NCBI GenBank assembly: GCA_965219855.1
Contig: CBDCOR010000013.1
Location: 62,001 to 126,000, forward strand
Length of the DNA: 64,000 nucleotides
Reading direction: 5' to 3'
DNA from: CAUZIZ01 sp965219855
GTDB taxonomy: Bacteria; Acidobacteriota; UBA6911; RPQK01; JAJDTT01
A program made the position numbers and the translations under genes. Of the stretch, positions 19,471 to 29,240 are shown one piece after another (the first letter of the stretch is position 1; each line of letters opens with the position of its first letter). The notes beneath the pieces were generated by a model. That model searched no databases. It had not been told where the DNA came from and saw only the letters and a list, made by a program, of their open reading frames with translations.

Positions 19471-20244
19471 TCATTTCTCTTTCCCTCGCTTCGGGGTGGA
19501 TTTCTCTCGTTGCTGTCGCTCGTAGAGGCGATAGCTCTTGCCCCGAATGAAGGTGACTTCCGAAGTGTGCAGGAAGCGGTCCAGCAGCGCCGAGGTGGCC
19601 GCCGTATCTCCTCCCAGCATCGCGCCCCAGTCCTCCAGGGGTCGATTCGAACTGAGGATCGTCGAGGTCTTCTGGTATCGGCGGTGCAGGATCTCCAACA
19701 GATCTTCTGCCGCCGACTCCGGCACTCTGCGGAGTCCCAGATCCTCGAGGATCAGCAGCGGGATCCGGGTCATCTCCGTAATGTAAGATCGGCGTCTGCC
19801 GGTGGCCGTGGCTTCGGCGATGTCTTCCAGCAGATCGAAAGCCGACTTGTACTGCACCCGGTGACCGGCTTCGACCGCCTTGATCCCGACGGTGATGATC
19901 AGATGGCTCTTGCCGACTCCGGTCTGACCGATGACCAACCAGCCGCGGCGCTGTTGGATGAATCGGCCGGTAGCCAGATCGAAGATCTGCTGCCGGTTGA
20001 TGGAGGGGTTAAAGGAGAAGTTAAAGTCCTCCAAGTGCTTTTGTTCCGGAAACTGGGCCTGGCGCAAACGTCGCTCCAACAGCCGGTCCCGACGGCGGGT
20101 CAGCTCGTCATCAATCAGCAGCTCAAAGAACTCCTGATGGCTGAGCCTTCCCTGGACGGCTTGTTGCAGGCGAACGTCAAAGACCTGAGCCAGGCCCGAG
20201 AGCCGGAGGTGACGAAGTTTTCGTTCCAGTTCTGATGAGATCAT
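19471..20244 (-). CDS. istB: IS21 helper ATPase IstB (copy B)
   Basis: Identical 257-residue protein to copy A, with Walker A G-Q-T-G-V-G-K-S-H; ATGA overlap with istA. Confidence 0.95.
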   Translation of the reverse strand: MISSELERKLRHLRLSGLAQVFDVRLQQAVQGRLSHQEFFELLIDDELTRRRDRLLERRLRQAQFPEQKHLEDFNFSFNPSINRQQIFDLATGRFIQQRRGWLVIGQTGVGKSHLIITVGIKAVEAGHRVQYKSAFDLLEDIAEATATGRRRSYITEMTRIPLLILEDLGLRRVPESAAEDLLEILHRRYQKTSTILSSNRPLEDWGAMLGGDTAATSALLDRFLHTSEVTFIRGKSYRLYERQQREKSTPKRGKEK

Positions 20245-21737
20245 TCTGGTTCTCCTGTGGGATCGGTGATCTGGTACTCGGACAGCGGTCGGATCAACTC
20301 GTGCTCGGAGGTAAACAAAGAGCGCTGCGGCACGTCCAGTCGCTTACACAAAGCCACCAGAGTCCGGTAGCGGAAGGCGTCATGTGCGAGCGCCTTGCCG
20401 CAGGCTTCGTCGACGACCGAAGCGCGGTAGCGGCGGGTCAGCGAGATCATGCCCTGCACGAGTCGGTAGGCGAGCATGTCTCGGACCTCCAGAGCTCGCT
20501 CGGCCCAGCGGTGCGCCTCTGGACCCACGGCTCGGGCTTGCTTCAGCAGATGATGCTCGGTTCGATAGTGCGCGTAGCGTTTGCGTTCCGGAAGATGGCT
20601 CGTTTCGGTTCGGAATCTCCCCGGCGGGTGCTTCGGATGCAGGGCCACCTGTTGCTCACGAAAGAAGACGCGGACGATACGATCATCCCAGTGCACGGCG
20701 ACTTCACAACCGAGCAGATGATTGGGCACCGAGTAGAACGCTCGGTCGACTTCGATGTGGCCATCGGTGGAGACCGTTCGACGGCCCACGCGGAAGAAAC
20801 TGAAGCGGGAATCCGGAAGCGGTCGGAGATGCTTCTGTTCTTCGACAAAGCGGGGCCAGACCTGCTGCTTGGTGGTGCCGTGGATGCGCTGGCGGGCGAT
20901 TCGCTCGTTCCAACTCTGCAGATGCTCATTCTGCGCATCCAGGCTCTCGAAGCGGCGAGCTTTGAGCGCGCTGGAGTCGGTATATCCGATGCTTCTTTCG
21001 ACTTTTCCGTTCTCGTTCGGAGCGCCCGGATGGATGGGCAGCACGGCGAAGCCGTAGTGGCGAGCGAGCGCACTGAAGACGGCATTGACCTCGGGGTCCA
21101 CCAAGCAAGCCCGGGTGATCCCGGCCTTGAGGTTATCGAGGCGAACCACCTCCACGCCGCCTCCAAAAGCGTGAAAAGCCTCCTCGACACAGCGGATGAA
21201 CGTCTTCAGTTCCTGCCGCCAGACGACTTCCTCATAGGAGTGGCGCGAGTGGCAGAGGACGGCCTTGAACAGATGAGGACGGCGGTAACGACCCGATTCG
21301 GTCCGAGTCAGGGCTCCTTTGCCGAAGTCGATCTGCAGGTCCCGACCGGGGGGAGTTTCCACCCGAGCAAACACGCGAGGACTCTCCGCCTTGAGCTTTC
21401 CACAGAAGCGCTTGACGGAGTTGTAGGCTCCCCCGAATCCCTGCTCGAAGACCAGGTCCTGCCAGATCCGCTTGGCCTGCAATCCCTGCTGGAGTTTCTT
21501 TTCAATCTGCTCCCGAAAGGGCTCACAGAAGCTGTGCAGACCCGGGGGCCGCTTTGGCCGCTTTTGCTCCTCCGAGCCGGGGGCCACTTTGGCCGGTTTT
21601 GAATCTCGGGAGGGATCATAGCGGGCAATCGTCTCTCGTCGGACTCCCACCTCTCGCTCGATCCGACGATACGACCAGCCCAGCTTCAGGAGCGCCAAAA
21701 CCGTTTGCTTCTTTTCCATTTTCAATGTATTGGCCAT
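20241..21737 (-). CDS. istA: IS21 transposase IstA (copy B)
   Basis: 498 residues, DDE core intact (I-D-F-G-K-G; L-D-N-L-K; G-K-V-E-R). Two substitutions against copy A (Thr for Arg near residue 36, His for Arg near residue 68). Probably functional. Confidence 0.95.
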   Translation of the reverse strand: MANTLKMEKKQTVLALLKLGWSYRRIEREVGVRRETIARYDPSRDSKPAKVAPGSEEQKRPKRPPGLHSFCEPFREQIEKKLQQGLQAKRIWQDLVFEQGFGGAYNSVKRFCGKLKAESPRVFARVETPPGRDLQIDFGKGALTRTESGRYRRPHLFKAVLCHSRHSYEEVVWRQELKTFIRCVEEAFHAFGGGVEVVRLDNLKAGITRACLVDPEVNAVFSALARHYGFAVLPIHPGAPNENGKVERSIGYTDSSALKARRFESLDAQNEHLQSWNERIARQRIHGTTKQQVWPRFVEEQKHLRPLPDSRFSFFRVGRRTVSTDGHIEVDRAFYSVPNHLLGCEVAVHWDDRIVRVFFREQQVALHPKHPPGRFRTETSHLPERKRYAHYRTEHHLLKQARAVGPEAHRWAERALEVRDMLAYRLVQGMISLTRRYRASVVDEACGKALAHDAFRYRTLVALCKRLDVPQRSLFTSEHELIRPLSEYQITDPTGEPE

Positions 21738-21832
21738 CGGCGCATCCTACGCCGGATGCGGCCCTCAATGGCTCTTGAAAATGGCCGGTTTTGAAGTGGC
21801 CCTCACTGGCCGCTTTTGGGTGGCCCCTGACA

Positions 21833-22977
21833 GTGTAAATGGCAGCGTTGGCCTCGTGGGCATTGTTCAAGAAGGCAAAAAGGCGATAGTACTCTTCCTG
21901 TTTGAGAGGATCGTACTTGTGGTCGTGGCACTGGGCACACTGTATCGTGATCCCCAGGATGCTCTTGCCAATAGCGTCCATGCGATCGAACATGGCCTCC
22001 ATCCGGAATTGCTCCGGATCGATTCCTCCCTCTTCGTTGACCATGGAATTTCTTAAGAATCCTGTAGCCACGATCTCTTCTTGCCTGGCATCGGGCAACA
22101 GGTCTCCGGCGATCTGCTGGATGATGAACTGGTTGTAGGGTAGGTCCCGGTTCAGAGCATCGATGACCCAGTCACGATAGAACCAGACTTTTCGTGGCTT
22201 GTCCTGCTCGAAGCCGTCCGAATCGGCGTACCGAGCCGCATCCAGCCAGTGGCGTCCCCAGCGCTCGCCGTAGTGGCGGGATGACAGCAGTCTATCCACT
22301 TGCTTCTGGTAGGCATCGGGTCTCTGGTCCAGAAGGAATGCGTCGACTTCTTCTATGCTGGGTGGCAGTCCGATCAGGTCCAGGCTCAGGCGTCGCAGTA
22401 AGGTGACCCGATCAGCCTGGCCGGAAGGGGAGAGTCCCTCTTGCTCCAGTCGAGCCAGGGTGAAGCGGTCGATAGCATTGATCGGCCAAGCCTTCCTCTT
22501 GACCGCCGGCAGAGGCGGCCTTTTCGGGGCAACAAAGGCCCAATGCTTGGGCTCCTCAGAAACACGCTTTCCCGCGACTTCGGGCCATTTGGCTCCCTGC
22601 TCGATCCAGGCTCGAATCAGCCGGATTTCCTCGTCGGAAAGCGTACCTCCCATGGGCATGCGCGCCAGATCGTTCAGCCCAGCCACCCGCTGATAGAGCA
22701 GACTCTCCGAAGGACTGAAAGGTACGATGACCTTTCCAGACTGTCCGCCGGGCAGAGTCGCCTCCTGGGAATCCAGACGAAGCTTTCCCAATTGCTGCTG
22801 AGAACCGTGACAGGATTGGCAGGATCTTTCGAAGATGGGGTAGACGTCCGCGGCGAAGTCGATAGTCTGCGTCGGATTGTTCGGTGCCGCCGGCTCAGCC
22901 GCCCGACCAGCGACCAGGCAGAGGAACAGGAATGACAAGAGACGGCAGACGGCTCTGCGGAGTGCTTCGTTTCGCAT
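21833..22977 (-). pseudogene. PSD1 cytochrome c / DUF1549 protein, 5' part, cut by IS21
   Basis: ATG 22977 begins a signal peptide (L-L-S-F-L-F-L-C-L-V-A-G-R-A-A). A planctomycete-type cytochrome c domain follows with C-Q-S-C-H near residue 55 and M-P-M-G as likely sixth ligand, then DUF1549 (W-A-F-V-A-P-K-R-P, Y-G-E-R-W-G-R-H-W-L-D-A-A-R-Y-A-D, F-L-R-N-S-M-V-N-E-E-G-G, a haem-like C-A-Q-C-H-D-H-K-Y-D-P). PSD1 proteins are large exported proteins of unknown enzymology, often next to sulfatases and sugar-degradation genes. IS21 copy B interrupts it after A-A-I-Y-T; the next piece is at 18710-18927. Confidence 0.85.
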
Positions 22978-23079
22978 CTTTGATTCGCCTCTTTCCGGTC
23001 GATTATAGCTGGCGGAACGGTCAGCAGCCAGGAGCGTATTGCCGCTATTAGAGCCATCTTCTCAGATCTGACGCACGGA

Positions 23080-24330
23080 TCATGAACTCGACTGGCCGCG
23101 GTTTCCGGTTTGCCAGAATGATAGTGCCCACAGAACCGCAGGGAGAATTGTCAGCCCCGCCATCCACCAGGTCACCTCTGACAGCCCCAACGAGGCGTCC
23201 AGTCCCGCACCCACAAGCGCCGATCCTATCGCGCCCATTAGCGCGAAAAGGGCAAACTCGGTGGCGAAGATTCGACCCTGGACCTGGTTGGGAACCGACT
23301 GCAATAGAAGCTGGGTCGAGAAGACCCAGACGATGCTTCCTCCGAAGCCGCGAAGAAAGGTGCCGAAGAGAAGTACCCCGAAACTGGCTAAGCTCGCCCC
23401 TACGGCGAGACCCAATGCGGCCGTGAGATAGCCCCAGAAGATTCCCAGCCGCAATGGTCTGTCCCGGTCGCCTGTGAAGTATCGGGCCGCGATCGGTCCG
23501 ATTCCACTACCGACTCCGGTAGTTGCAAACAGAATGCCCAGACTGACCCCCCCTCCGACACCCAGCACGAAGACTTCTCGTGCGATCGCTACCTGGACGA
23601 CTTGAAACCCGGTGATAAAGAGGGCCACGGCCGCTTTGTGGAAGGCGATCGTGAAGATATCGGGATTCTGTTTGAGGTAGCGTAGACCATCAATATACTG
23701 GCCCATGGCTGCCCCCGCTGCCCTGCTGGACTTCTCACGAACAGAGACACTGCCGGAGCGGATCTGCGCGATGAAAATGGCTGAGGCCAGGAAGCTCAGG
23801 CCGTCGATGACAAAGGCTGGATAGATACCCCAAGTACCAGAGACGACTCCACCAACGGCGGCTCCCAGGGACAGCATGACCGACCAGGTTGCGGCTCCCA
23901 GGGCGTTCGCGGCCCCCAGTCCAGAGGCGGACACAATCTGTGGCAGGATCGCGGTGCGTGCCGGGACGAAAAACCCGCTGATGCCCACCTGGATCCCAGT
24001 CAGCGTGTAGAAAAGCCAGATATGGCTGGGGTCCCGGACGAGAAGGAATCCGAAGACAGCTATGGCGCGGCTGATATCTGTCAAAATGAGGACGCGCTTC
24101 CGACTGTAGCGATCGGCGACGACTCCAGCGATCGGACTCACCAAAAATGGCGCCAACATTCGGATCACAAAGAGGCTTCCGACAGCCAAGCCGGACCCGG
24201 TCAAAAGCGCGATCAGAGACGCCGAAGCAATCAGGTTGAACCAATCCCCCAGGAGACTGAAGATCTGACCTAACCAGAGAAAACGGAAGCTCCGGTTGCG
24301 GCGGATCAGTTCCCAGTATCCGACTTGCAT
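23080..24330 (-). CDS. MFS transporter (EntS-like)
   Basis: 416 residues with about 12 membrane spans. The loop 2-3 motif G-V-V-A-D-R-Y-S-R-K-R-V is a clear MFS signature A, and the start R-N-R-S-F-R-F-L-W-L-G-Q-I-F-S matches the EntS/MFS_3 exporter group. Likely an inner-membrane drug or metabolite exporter. The gene is intact, without an operon partner; a dispersed palindromic repeat lies 30 bp upstream of its start. Confidence 0.85.
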   Translation of the reverse strand: MQVGYWELIRRNRSFRFLWLGQIFSLLGDWFNLIASASLIALLTGSGLAVGSLFVIRMLAPFLVSPIAGVVADRYSRKRVLILTDISRAIAVFGFLLVRDPSHIWLFYTLTGIQVGISGFFVPARTAILPQIVSASGLGAANALGAATWSVMLSLGAAVGGVVSGTWGIYPAFVIDGLSFLASAIFIAQIRSGSVSVREKSSRAAGAAMGQYIDGLRYLKQNPDIFTIAFHKAAVALFITGFQVVQVAIAREVFVLGVGGGVSLGILFATTGVGSGIGPIAARYFTGDRDRPLRLGIFWGYLTAALGLAVGASLASFGVLLFGTFLRGFGGSIVWVFSTQLLLQSVPNQVQGRIFATEFALFALMGAIGSALVGAGLDASLGLSEVTWWMAGLTILPAVLWALSFWQTGNRGQSSS

Positions 24331-24359
24331 ATGCGCATCTGCTCAGGGTTCGTGACTCT

Positions 24360-24460
24360 AACCTGAAACTTGATTGGCGAATGTAGCTTTGGCCTCCAGG
24401 CCGAAGTCTTATTCTTCTGAGCCTTTGGCCCGATACACGGCGGCCTGGAGGCCACCGCTA
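24360..24460 (+). repeat. dispersed palindromic repeat, copy 1
   Basis: Lead ACCTGAAACTTGATTGGCGA, then arms TTGGCCTCCAGGCCG (24389) and CGGCCTGGAGGCCACCGCTA (ending 24460) around a 40-bp loop. Other copies: 32215, 41708, and 59525 in reverse. A group II intron fragment begins at the base after its final CGCTA. Confidence 0.85.
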
Positions 24461-24652
24461 GTGCGCCTGTGAAGGCGTTTGATCAGAAGGGTGAAAGTCC
24501 CTTCCAGGCTAACGTTACCGGCCTGAAGTCGACAGTGGTAACTGCGTTTCCGTGAGGAAGGGTGGAGAGCAACCTGAGACGAACGACCAATCCGTAACGC
24601 AAGTGAACTCGATTCGGCCAAGCCTGTCGGGGAGGGTCCTGGCAAAGCCCGA
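24461..24652 (+). mobile_element. group II intron 5' fragment, 192 bp
   Basis: Begins GTGCGCCTGTGAAGGCG, the GUGYG start of a group II intron, and matches the first 192 bp of the complete intron at 35020 to GGCAAAGCCCGA with essentially no differences, then diverges. It keeps the 5' end and lost the rest, the reverse of the usual 5'-truncated retrotransposition product. No reverse transcriptase or domain V follows. Confidence 0.85.
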
Positions 24653-25107
24653 CGAGGTAAGAGGCTACTGTTCCGCAAACGCAGTCTACGTGAATGGGGC
24701 GACTGCGGGACGCAAGACTGAAAATGTTGCGATCAAACGGTTCTCGGCTCCGAACTTCCTGCGCGCTTCCCGGCAGAGCCTCACCAGAAGCTGCCCTCTC
24801 GAATACCTTTCGAGTACCTCATCGATTGCCCACAGACTCGCTCACGGCGCTCCAGGAGGCAATTGACAGAGCTCCAGAAACGACCAAAAGGTGAATAGAG
24901 CCTCGACTCTTCAGTCCTGGTTTCATCGCAACCCCCCTCTCATGTCCGGATTAAAATTGATGCGCTTCTGACAAAACTAGCACTTTTGGCGGTTCTTGCA
25001 TAATTGAACTGATTCCCCGGAGAACGCATTCGTAGAGTGGGTAGAGAACCCTACTGAACAATCAAAAAGGGGAACCGCTTGATCGGGCCGTCATCGACTC
25101 GCCCCGA
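24653..25107. other. no gene recognised
   Basis: Between the intron fragment and the PilZ gene. A 104-codon frame on the plus strand runs through it from 24552 but starts inside the intron sequence and has no family resemblance. A more A/T-rich stretch at 24945-25075 may hold regulatory DNA. Confidence 0.4.
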
Positions 25108-25458
25108 TTACCTGGAGAGTGTGGCGGCGGGAATGACACGCTCGCGAAGGAATTGGCGCAACCGGAGAATCGTGCTCAGAGGAGTCCCGATGAATTCGAC
25201 GCCGACGCCGCTGACGCTTCTGCCACGAATCAGATATTCCCCGGTGTGGATGACGTCACCGGCCAGGACGAAGTCCTGCTCTTCGTCCTCAGCACCAAAG
25301 GCAAGGCCTATACTGGTTCCAACCGGGTAGGGATTCGTGGATTCCACAAAGGCACCTACCTCCGATAGATTTAGCACCCGTCCCAGCCGTTCGATCTCAT
25401 CCCAATGAAAACGGCAGACCAGATCTACATTCCACCGCTCTCTGGTATCGTCTTCCAT
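25108..25458 (-). CDS. PilZ-domain protein
   Basis: About 116 residues from ATG 25458 (a TTG at 25485 is in frame but GGAG lies 11-14 bases before the ATG). Motifs of a single PilZ beta-barrel: R-W-N-V-D-L-V-C-R-F, N-L-S-E-V-G-A-F-V-E, V-S-G-V-G-V-E-F. The second motif is the D/N-x-S-x-x-G type that binds cyclic di-GMP, but the preceding R-x-x-x-R is only partly present. Probably a c-di-GMP-responsive adaptor; partner unknown. Confidence 0.75.
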   Translation of the reverse strand: MEDDTRERWNVDLVCRFHWDEIERLGRVLNLSEVGAFVESTNPYPVGTSIGLAFGAEDEEQDFVLAGDVIHTGEYLIRGRSVSGVGVEFIGTPLSTILRLRQFLRERVIPAATLSR

Positions 25459-25737
25459 CGGTTTCCCTATCTCCACCTCTGGCAATGAGAAGAGGTTTCT
25501 GAGATGGCCTTGTTTGGCAGGTACTGCGCGGTGAAGGGGACAGGCTCCATACTGTACAGCCGGAGCGCAGAAACCGTCTCAGCCGGGAACATTCCCGGTG
25601 TTCCTGGCTGCCTGTTCTCCCCAACTGTTTCGGCAGGGATCCTTACCGGCTTTAGCCGGACAGCTTGACCCGGCTCCCCTGAACCTTCTACAGTCGGTTG
25701 GATCAGCCCACGGACCTCGAACTCAGCAGGAGACGAC

Positions 25738-27339
25738 ATGCGCAATCACCCTGGTTTTCCGACCCTGATTCTTATCCTTGTCCTAGGTTTCTCTCCGACT
25801 GGCCTGGCTCAGGCACAGGAGATTCGAGAGGTCGGCACCGATTTACAGCTGTTTCTTGACGACTGGCTGGTGGAATCGACGCAGCGTACCCGTCGAGTCC
25901 TGCATCGTCCCCAGCCAAGGGAAATCGCGATCGAGCTGGATCGTCCCTGGGAAGGAAAATACTTATACGATCCCAGCGTCCTCAAAGACGGCAATCGATA
26001 CCGGATGTGGTACCGCGGTGGCGGCCCTGAACGGCCGCACCTCTGGGGCTATGCAGAAAGCACCGATGGAATCCACTGGGTCAAACCGGAGTTGGGTCTG
26101 ATCGATTATCGTGGCTCCACCAAGAACAATCTCGTGTGGCCTGTGCCCGGGGTCAACTGCTCCACGCTTTCCGTTTTCATTGATAGGAATCCCGCTGCCA
26201 AACCCGAGGAGCGCTACAAGAGCATCGCGACGGGAAAGGATCGGTTGAACACAAACGACCGCCCGGTCATCTACGGTCTGGTCTCACCCGACGGTCTGCG
26301 CTGGCGCCTGATTCGGGACAAGCAATTGATACGGCCCCCGGCTGATGATGCAGGTCTGGATTCACACAACCTCTGCCTCTGGGATGATGCCCGCCAGCAG
26401 TACGCGATCTACGCAAGGGGTTGGCACCGTCGGGGCGGACGCCCTCCGGAAGCCAAAATACTCAAGAAAGAGCTCGATCAGATCACAGTGCAGATGCCTT
26501 CGGGAGAGGTAGTACCGGTGCCCAGGATACGAGACATCCGTCGCTTCACGTCTCCCGATTTCATCAATTGGTCCGAACCTGAATACATCCAATACCAGGT
26601 GGATCCCACCAACCACCTCTACAAGAACTCGGCCATCCCCTACTTTCGGCGTCCCGATCACATCCTGATGTTCTCAAAACGATTCCTCCCGGACCGTGTC
26701 TTCGACCCCGATTGGCCCGAACTCTATTGGGACCCGTCACCTAATTGGCCGGATTGCTCGGAGGTGACGGTACCCGGCACCACCCAGATCTATGGCTGCG
26801 GAGGTCTCTCCGATATTCTCTTCATGTTCAGCCGGGACGGACTTCACTTTCGTCGCTTTCGGGAGGCCTTCATCCGCCCTGGACTCGACCGTTTGAATTG
26901 GCATGGAAGGGCTATCGAAGTCGGACCCTCGCTAGTTCCGACTGGAGAGGGAGAGATGTCTCTCTACCATGTGGAGCACTACGGCACGCCCTCCGTTCAG
27001 ATCCGTCGAGTTGCTTTGCGTACCGATGGGTTCGTTTCTCTTCAGGCGGACTACGAAGGTGGAACGGTCACGACGCGCCCCTTCAACTTCTCCGGGGCCA
27101 AGCTGCGATTCAACTATTCAACTTCGGCGGCGGGAAGTATTCGGGTGGAGGTTCAAGACGTCTCTGGAAACGCGCTGCCGGGGTTCGGTCTGGAGGACTG
27201 TCCCATCATCTTTGGCGATGAATTGGAGAGAATCGTTACCTGGAAGAGCGGATCGGATCTAACACGCCTGGCTGGGCAGAGTATCAGGTTGAAGTTGGAG
27301 ATCAAAGATGGAGACCTGTTCTCGATGCGATTTCAGTAG
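25738..27339 (+). CDS. five-bladed-propeller glycosidase-like secreted protein
   Basis: 533 residues, ATG 25738 preceded by CAGGAG. Signal peptide (L-I-L-I-L-V-L-G-F-S-P-T-G-L-A-Q-A-Q). Family motifs in order: L-Q-L-F-L-D-D-W-L-V-E, D-R-P-W-E-G-K-Y, Y-R-M-W-Y-R-G-G, Y-A-E-S-T-D-G-I-H-W, F-S-R-D-G-L-H-F, then a C-terminal beta-sandwich (S-I-R-V-E-V-Q-D). The fold is GH32/43/68-like; Asp and Glu residues in the blades could be catalytic but cannot be fixed by eye. The only intact member of the three paralogues with a standard secretion signal. Near sulfatase and PSD1 genes, fitting glycan use. Confidence 0.8.
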   Translation: MRNHPGFPTLILILVLGFSPTGLAQAQEIREVGTDLQLFLDDWLVESTQRTRRVLHRPQPREIAIELDRPWEGKYLYDPSVLKDGNRYRMWYRGGGPERPHLWGYAESTDGIHWVKPELGLIDYRGSTKNNLVWPVPGVNCSTLSVFIDRNPAAKPEERYKSIATGKDRLNTNDRPVIYGLVSPDGLRWRLIRDKQLIRPPADDAGLDSHNLCLWDDARQQYAIYARGWHRRGGRPPEAKILKKELDQITVQMPSGEVVPVPRIRDIRRFTSPDFINWSEPEYIQYQVDPTNHLYKNSAIPYFRRPDHILMFSKRFLPDRVFDPDWPELYWDPSPNWPDCSEVTVPGTTQIYGCGGLSDILFMFSRDGLHFRRFREAFIRPGLDRLNWHGRAIEVGPSLVPTGEGEMSLYHVEHYGTPSVQIRRVALRTDGFVSLQADYEGGTVTTRPFNFSGAKLRFNYSTSAAGSIRVEVQDVSGNALPGFGLEDCPIIFGDELERIVTWKSGSDLTRLAGQSIRLKLEIKDGDLFSMRFQ

Positions 27340-27348
27340 TTGACTGTC

Positions 27349-27543
27349 TAGCCCGCATTTCTCATCGCTGGTCTACTGCGACGCCGCAATCATCCGCCCT
27401 GGCTGTGTTATGCTCGGTCGGCCTCCTCGACGTACTGTACAAGTACGACTGCGGCGGCTAGCCACGAGTGGTCTCGGTCGCAAGCCTTGCCAGGACGGCC
27501 CTTGCGGCGCCTCGCTACGACAAGCGATGAGAAATCCGCGCTA
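27349..27543. repeat. 195-bp inverted-repeat element (MITE-like) at a stop codon
   Basis: Left arm TAGCCCGCATTTCTCATCGC at 27349 and right arm GCGATGAGAAATCCGCGCTA ending at 27543 pair with two mismatches over about 20 bp, and further inward GACGCCGC/GCGGCGCC also pair. The right arm contains the TAG stop of the racemase gene. No coding capacity. Confidence 0.7.
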
Positions 27544-28296
27544 GGATACTTTGGCGCCGGAAAAGAGGCTCCCTCGACCCGACAGAATCCGGGGCACGCC
27601 CAGGAGCCGGAGTGCTTCCCAGGAAGTGACCTGGTTGGCGCAGAGAACGGGCTTTCCCAAACCAGCCTCCATTTCATCCAGGTGAGATCCCAGCCGCTGC
27701 CCGGTGCAGCCCACGAAGACCGCATCCGCGTCGGGTTTGTCGGCAGACTCCGCCAATTGTCGAATCTCATTCGGATCTACGATCCCGTGGCCATCCTTCA
27801 ATCCCAGAGCCAGACTCTTCAGCACCCGAACTCCGTGAGCCTCGATGAACTCGACGAACTTCTCTTCCACGTCGGGCATGTAAGGACTGGCAAGAACCAC
27901 GCTCTTGATGCCCAGGTTTTCGAAAGCCCGGATCATGGCAGTGCTAGTTGTCACCGCAGGCTTTCCGGTCGCGGCTTCGACTCGCCGGGAGATATCCAGG
28001 TCGCCTCCGACTCCCCGAACGAAGCTGATGGTGGTGCAGTAGTAGGCGAAACAGCTGGGAGCATAGCGGAGTAGTCGGCGCGCCGACTCTTCAATATCTC
28101 CATTCTCAGCAAGCTGGATTCCGGCTTCTAGCGCTGCGTCCCAAGGGGGAATCGGGGTAGCACTCGAGATCAATTCGACGTTCTCCGGGAGATAGCTGCG
28201 AAAGTCGTCGACGACTGCCTGTGCATCGAGGTCAACCCACATGTCGTCCGGGTAGATCGCTCCCAGTCTGGGGGCACCGTTAGGGTGGTTGGTCAC
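27541..28296 (-). CDS. Asp/Glu racemase-superfamily enzyme (maleate isomerase / arylmalonate decarboxylase type)
   Basis: 251 residues from GTG 28296. Two Cys sit where the superfamily has its paired catalytic Cys: F-A-Y-Y-C-T-T-I-S-F near residue 88 and F-V-G-C-T-G-Q near 200, so it belongs to the maleate isomerase/AMDase branch rather than a racemase with canonical substrates. Likely isomerises or decarboxylates a dicarboxylic acid. With the enolase-superfamily enzyme at 29422 and the transporter at 30821 it may be part of an organic-acid degradation set. Its stop lies inside a MITE-like repeat. Confidence 0.75.
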   Translation of the reverse strand: MTNHPNGAPRLGAIYPDDMWVDLDAQAVVDDFRSYLPENVELISSATPIPPWDAALEAGIQLAENGDIEESARRLLRYAPSCFAYYCTTISFVRGVGGDLDISRRVEAATGKPAVTTSTAMIRAFENLGIKSVVLASPYMPDVEEKFVEFIEAHGVRVLKSLALGLKDGHGIVDPNEIRQLAESADKPDADAVFVGCTGQRLGSHLDEMEAGLGKPVLCANQVTSWEALRLLGVPRILSGRGSLFSGAKVS

Positions 28297-28454
28297 GATT
28301 GGTTCCTTCGGTTACAGAGTTCAGGTTCGCAGGTTCCAGGTTCCAGGTTTCGGGTTGCAAGTTAGAAAAGATGGAGGTGCTGTTGGTGCGATAGGTTGTT
28401 CTTTTGTCCGCTCTCTCCGCGGAACCTGGCTCCATCGTCCGGGTGAAGGACCAT

Positions 28455-28490
28455 CTGCTCACTGCTCACTGCTCACTGCTCACTGCTCAC
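28455..28490. repeat. tandem 7-bp repeat (TGCTCAC), five copies
   Basis: TGCTCAC repeated head to tail, directly downstream of the ABC ATPase stop region. Same unit as 11940-11964 in the other orientation. Confidence 0.9.
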
Positions 28491-28497
28491 AAAAAGC

Positions 28498-29223
28498 CTA
28501 CCACTTAAGGTCCCTGGGCTGTTTCTTTTCCCCATTTTGAACGACGTCGGCGATCAAGCCGTTGCTCAGGTAGAGCACTCTGTCGGCCATGGCGGCGATG
28601 TCGGCGTTGTGGGTGATCACCACCGTGGTCGTGCCCAGTTCTCGATTGGCACGCTCCAACGCTTCCAGGACCACGATGCCGGTGGATGAGTCGAGGGCTC
28701 CGGTGGGTTCGTCACAGAGTAGAACCGAAGGATTCTTTGCAACGGCCCGGGCGATCGCCACTCGCTGCTGCTGTCCTCCGGAAAGCTGGGCTGGAAAGTT
28801 ATGAAGCCGGTCCCCCAGGTCTACCAGCTCCAGTGCCTCGGACGGCTTCATTGGATTGCGGGCGATCTCGGTGACGGCGGCCACGTTCTCGATCGCGGTA
28901 AGGCTGGGAATCAGATTGTAGAACTGGAACACGAAACCGACGTGAAAACGGCGATACTCCGTCAGCTCCCTGTCGGTGGCCTTGGTGAGCTCAATGTCGT
29001 GGTAGCTCACGCTTCCGTCTGACGCCGTATCCAGCCCACCGAGGATATTAAGGAGGGTTGACTTGCCACTTCCAGAGGGTCCCAGAAGAACCACCAGCTC
29101 GCCAGAGTAGAGATCCAGATCCACACCTCGGAGCGCGTGAACTCTGACTTCGCCCATCGCATAGACCTTTGTCAGTCCTCGGGCACGGAAAACGGTTTCG
29201 GAGGCTGTGGTTGGTATCTGCAT
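28498..29223 (-). CDS. ABC transporter ATP-binding protein (MacB/LolD type)
   Basis: About 241 residues from ATG 29223. The frame is open to an ATG at 29265 but those first 14 codons come from a MITE-like repeat, so the later start is preferred. Walker A G-P-S-G-S-G-K-S-T, Q-loop F-Q-F-Y-N-L-I-P, signature L-S-G-G-Q-Q-Q-R-V-A-I-A-R-A, Walker B V-L-L-C-D-E-P and the H-loop T-H-N-A-D all intact. This subgroup powers FtsX-like permeases in lipoprotein sorting, peptide export or efflux. No permease gene lies next to it, so its partner is elsewhere or was lost. Confidence 0.9.
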   Translation of the reverse strand: MQIPTTASETVFRARGLTKVYAMGEVRVHALRGVDLDLYSGELVVLLGPSGSGKSTLLNILGGLDTASDGSVSYHDIELTKATDRELTEYRRFHVGFVFQFYNLIPSLTAIENVAAVTEIARNPMKPSEALELVDLGDRLHNFPAQLSGGQQQRVAIARAVAKNPSVLLCDEPTGALDSSTGIVVLEALERANRELGTTTVVITHNADIAAMADRVLYLSNGLIADVVQNGEKKQPRDLKW

Positions 29224-29240
29224 AGGCGCGTCCGCGGCTA

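Larger units (their letters stand above)
18928..21832 (-). mobile_element. IS21-family element, copy B (complete, 2905 bp)
   Basis: Same ends and length as copy A. GTGTAAA is duplicated at 18920-18926 and 21833-21839, which places one extra C inside the left end. Inserted in the PSD1 gene. The 540 bp between the left end and istB repeat the hairpin and GTGGGAA-motif region of copy A without a credible gene. Confidence 0.93.

Noticed and set aside
28435..28495. Possible CRISPR-like array in the TGCTCAC repeats
   Set aside because: Seven-base units without spacers; a simple tandem repeat.
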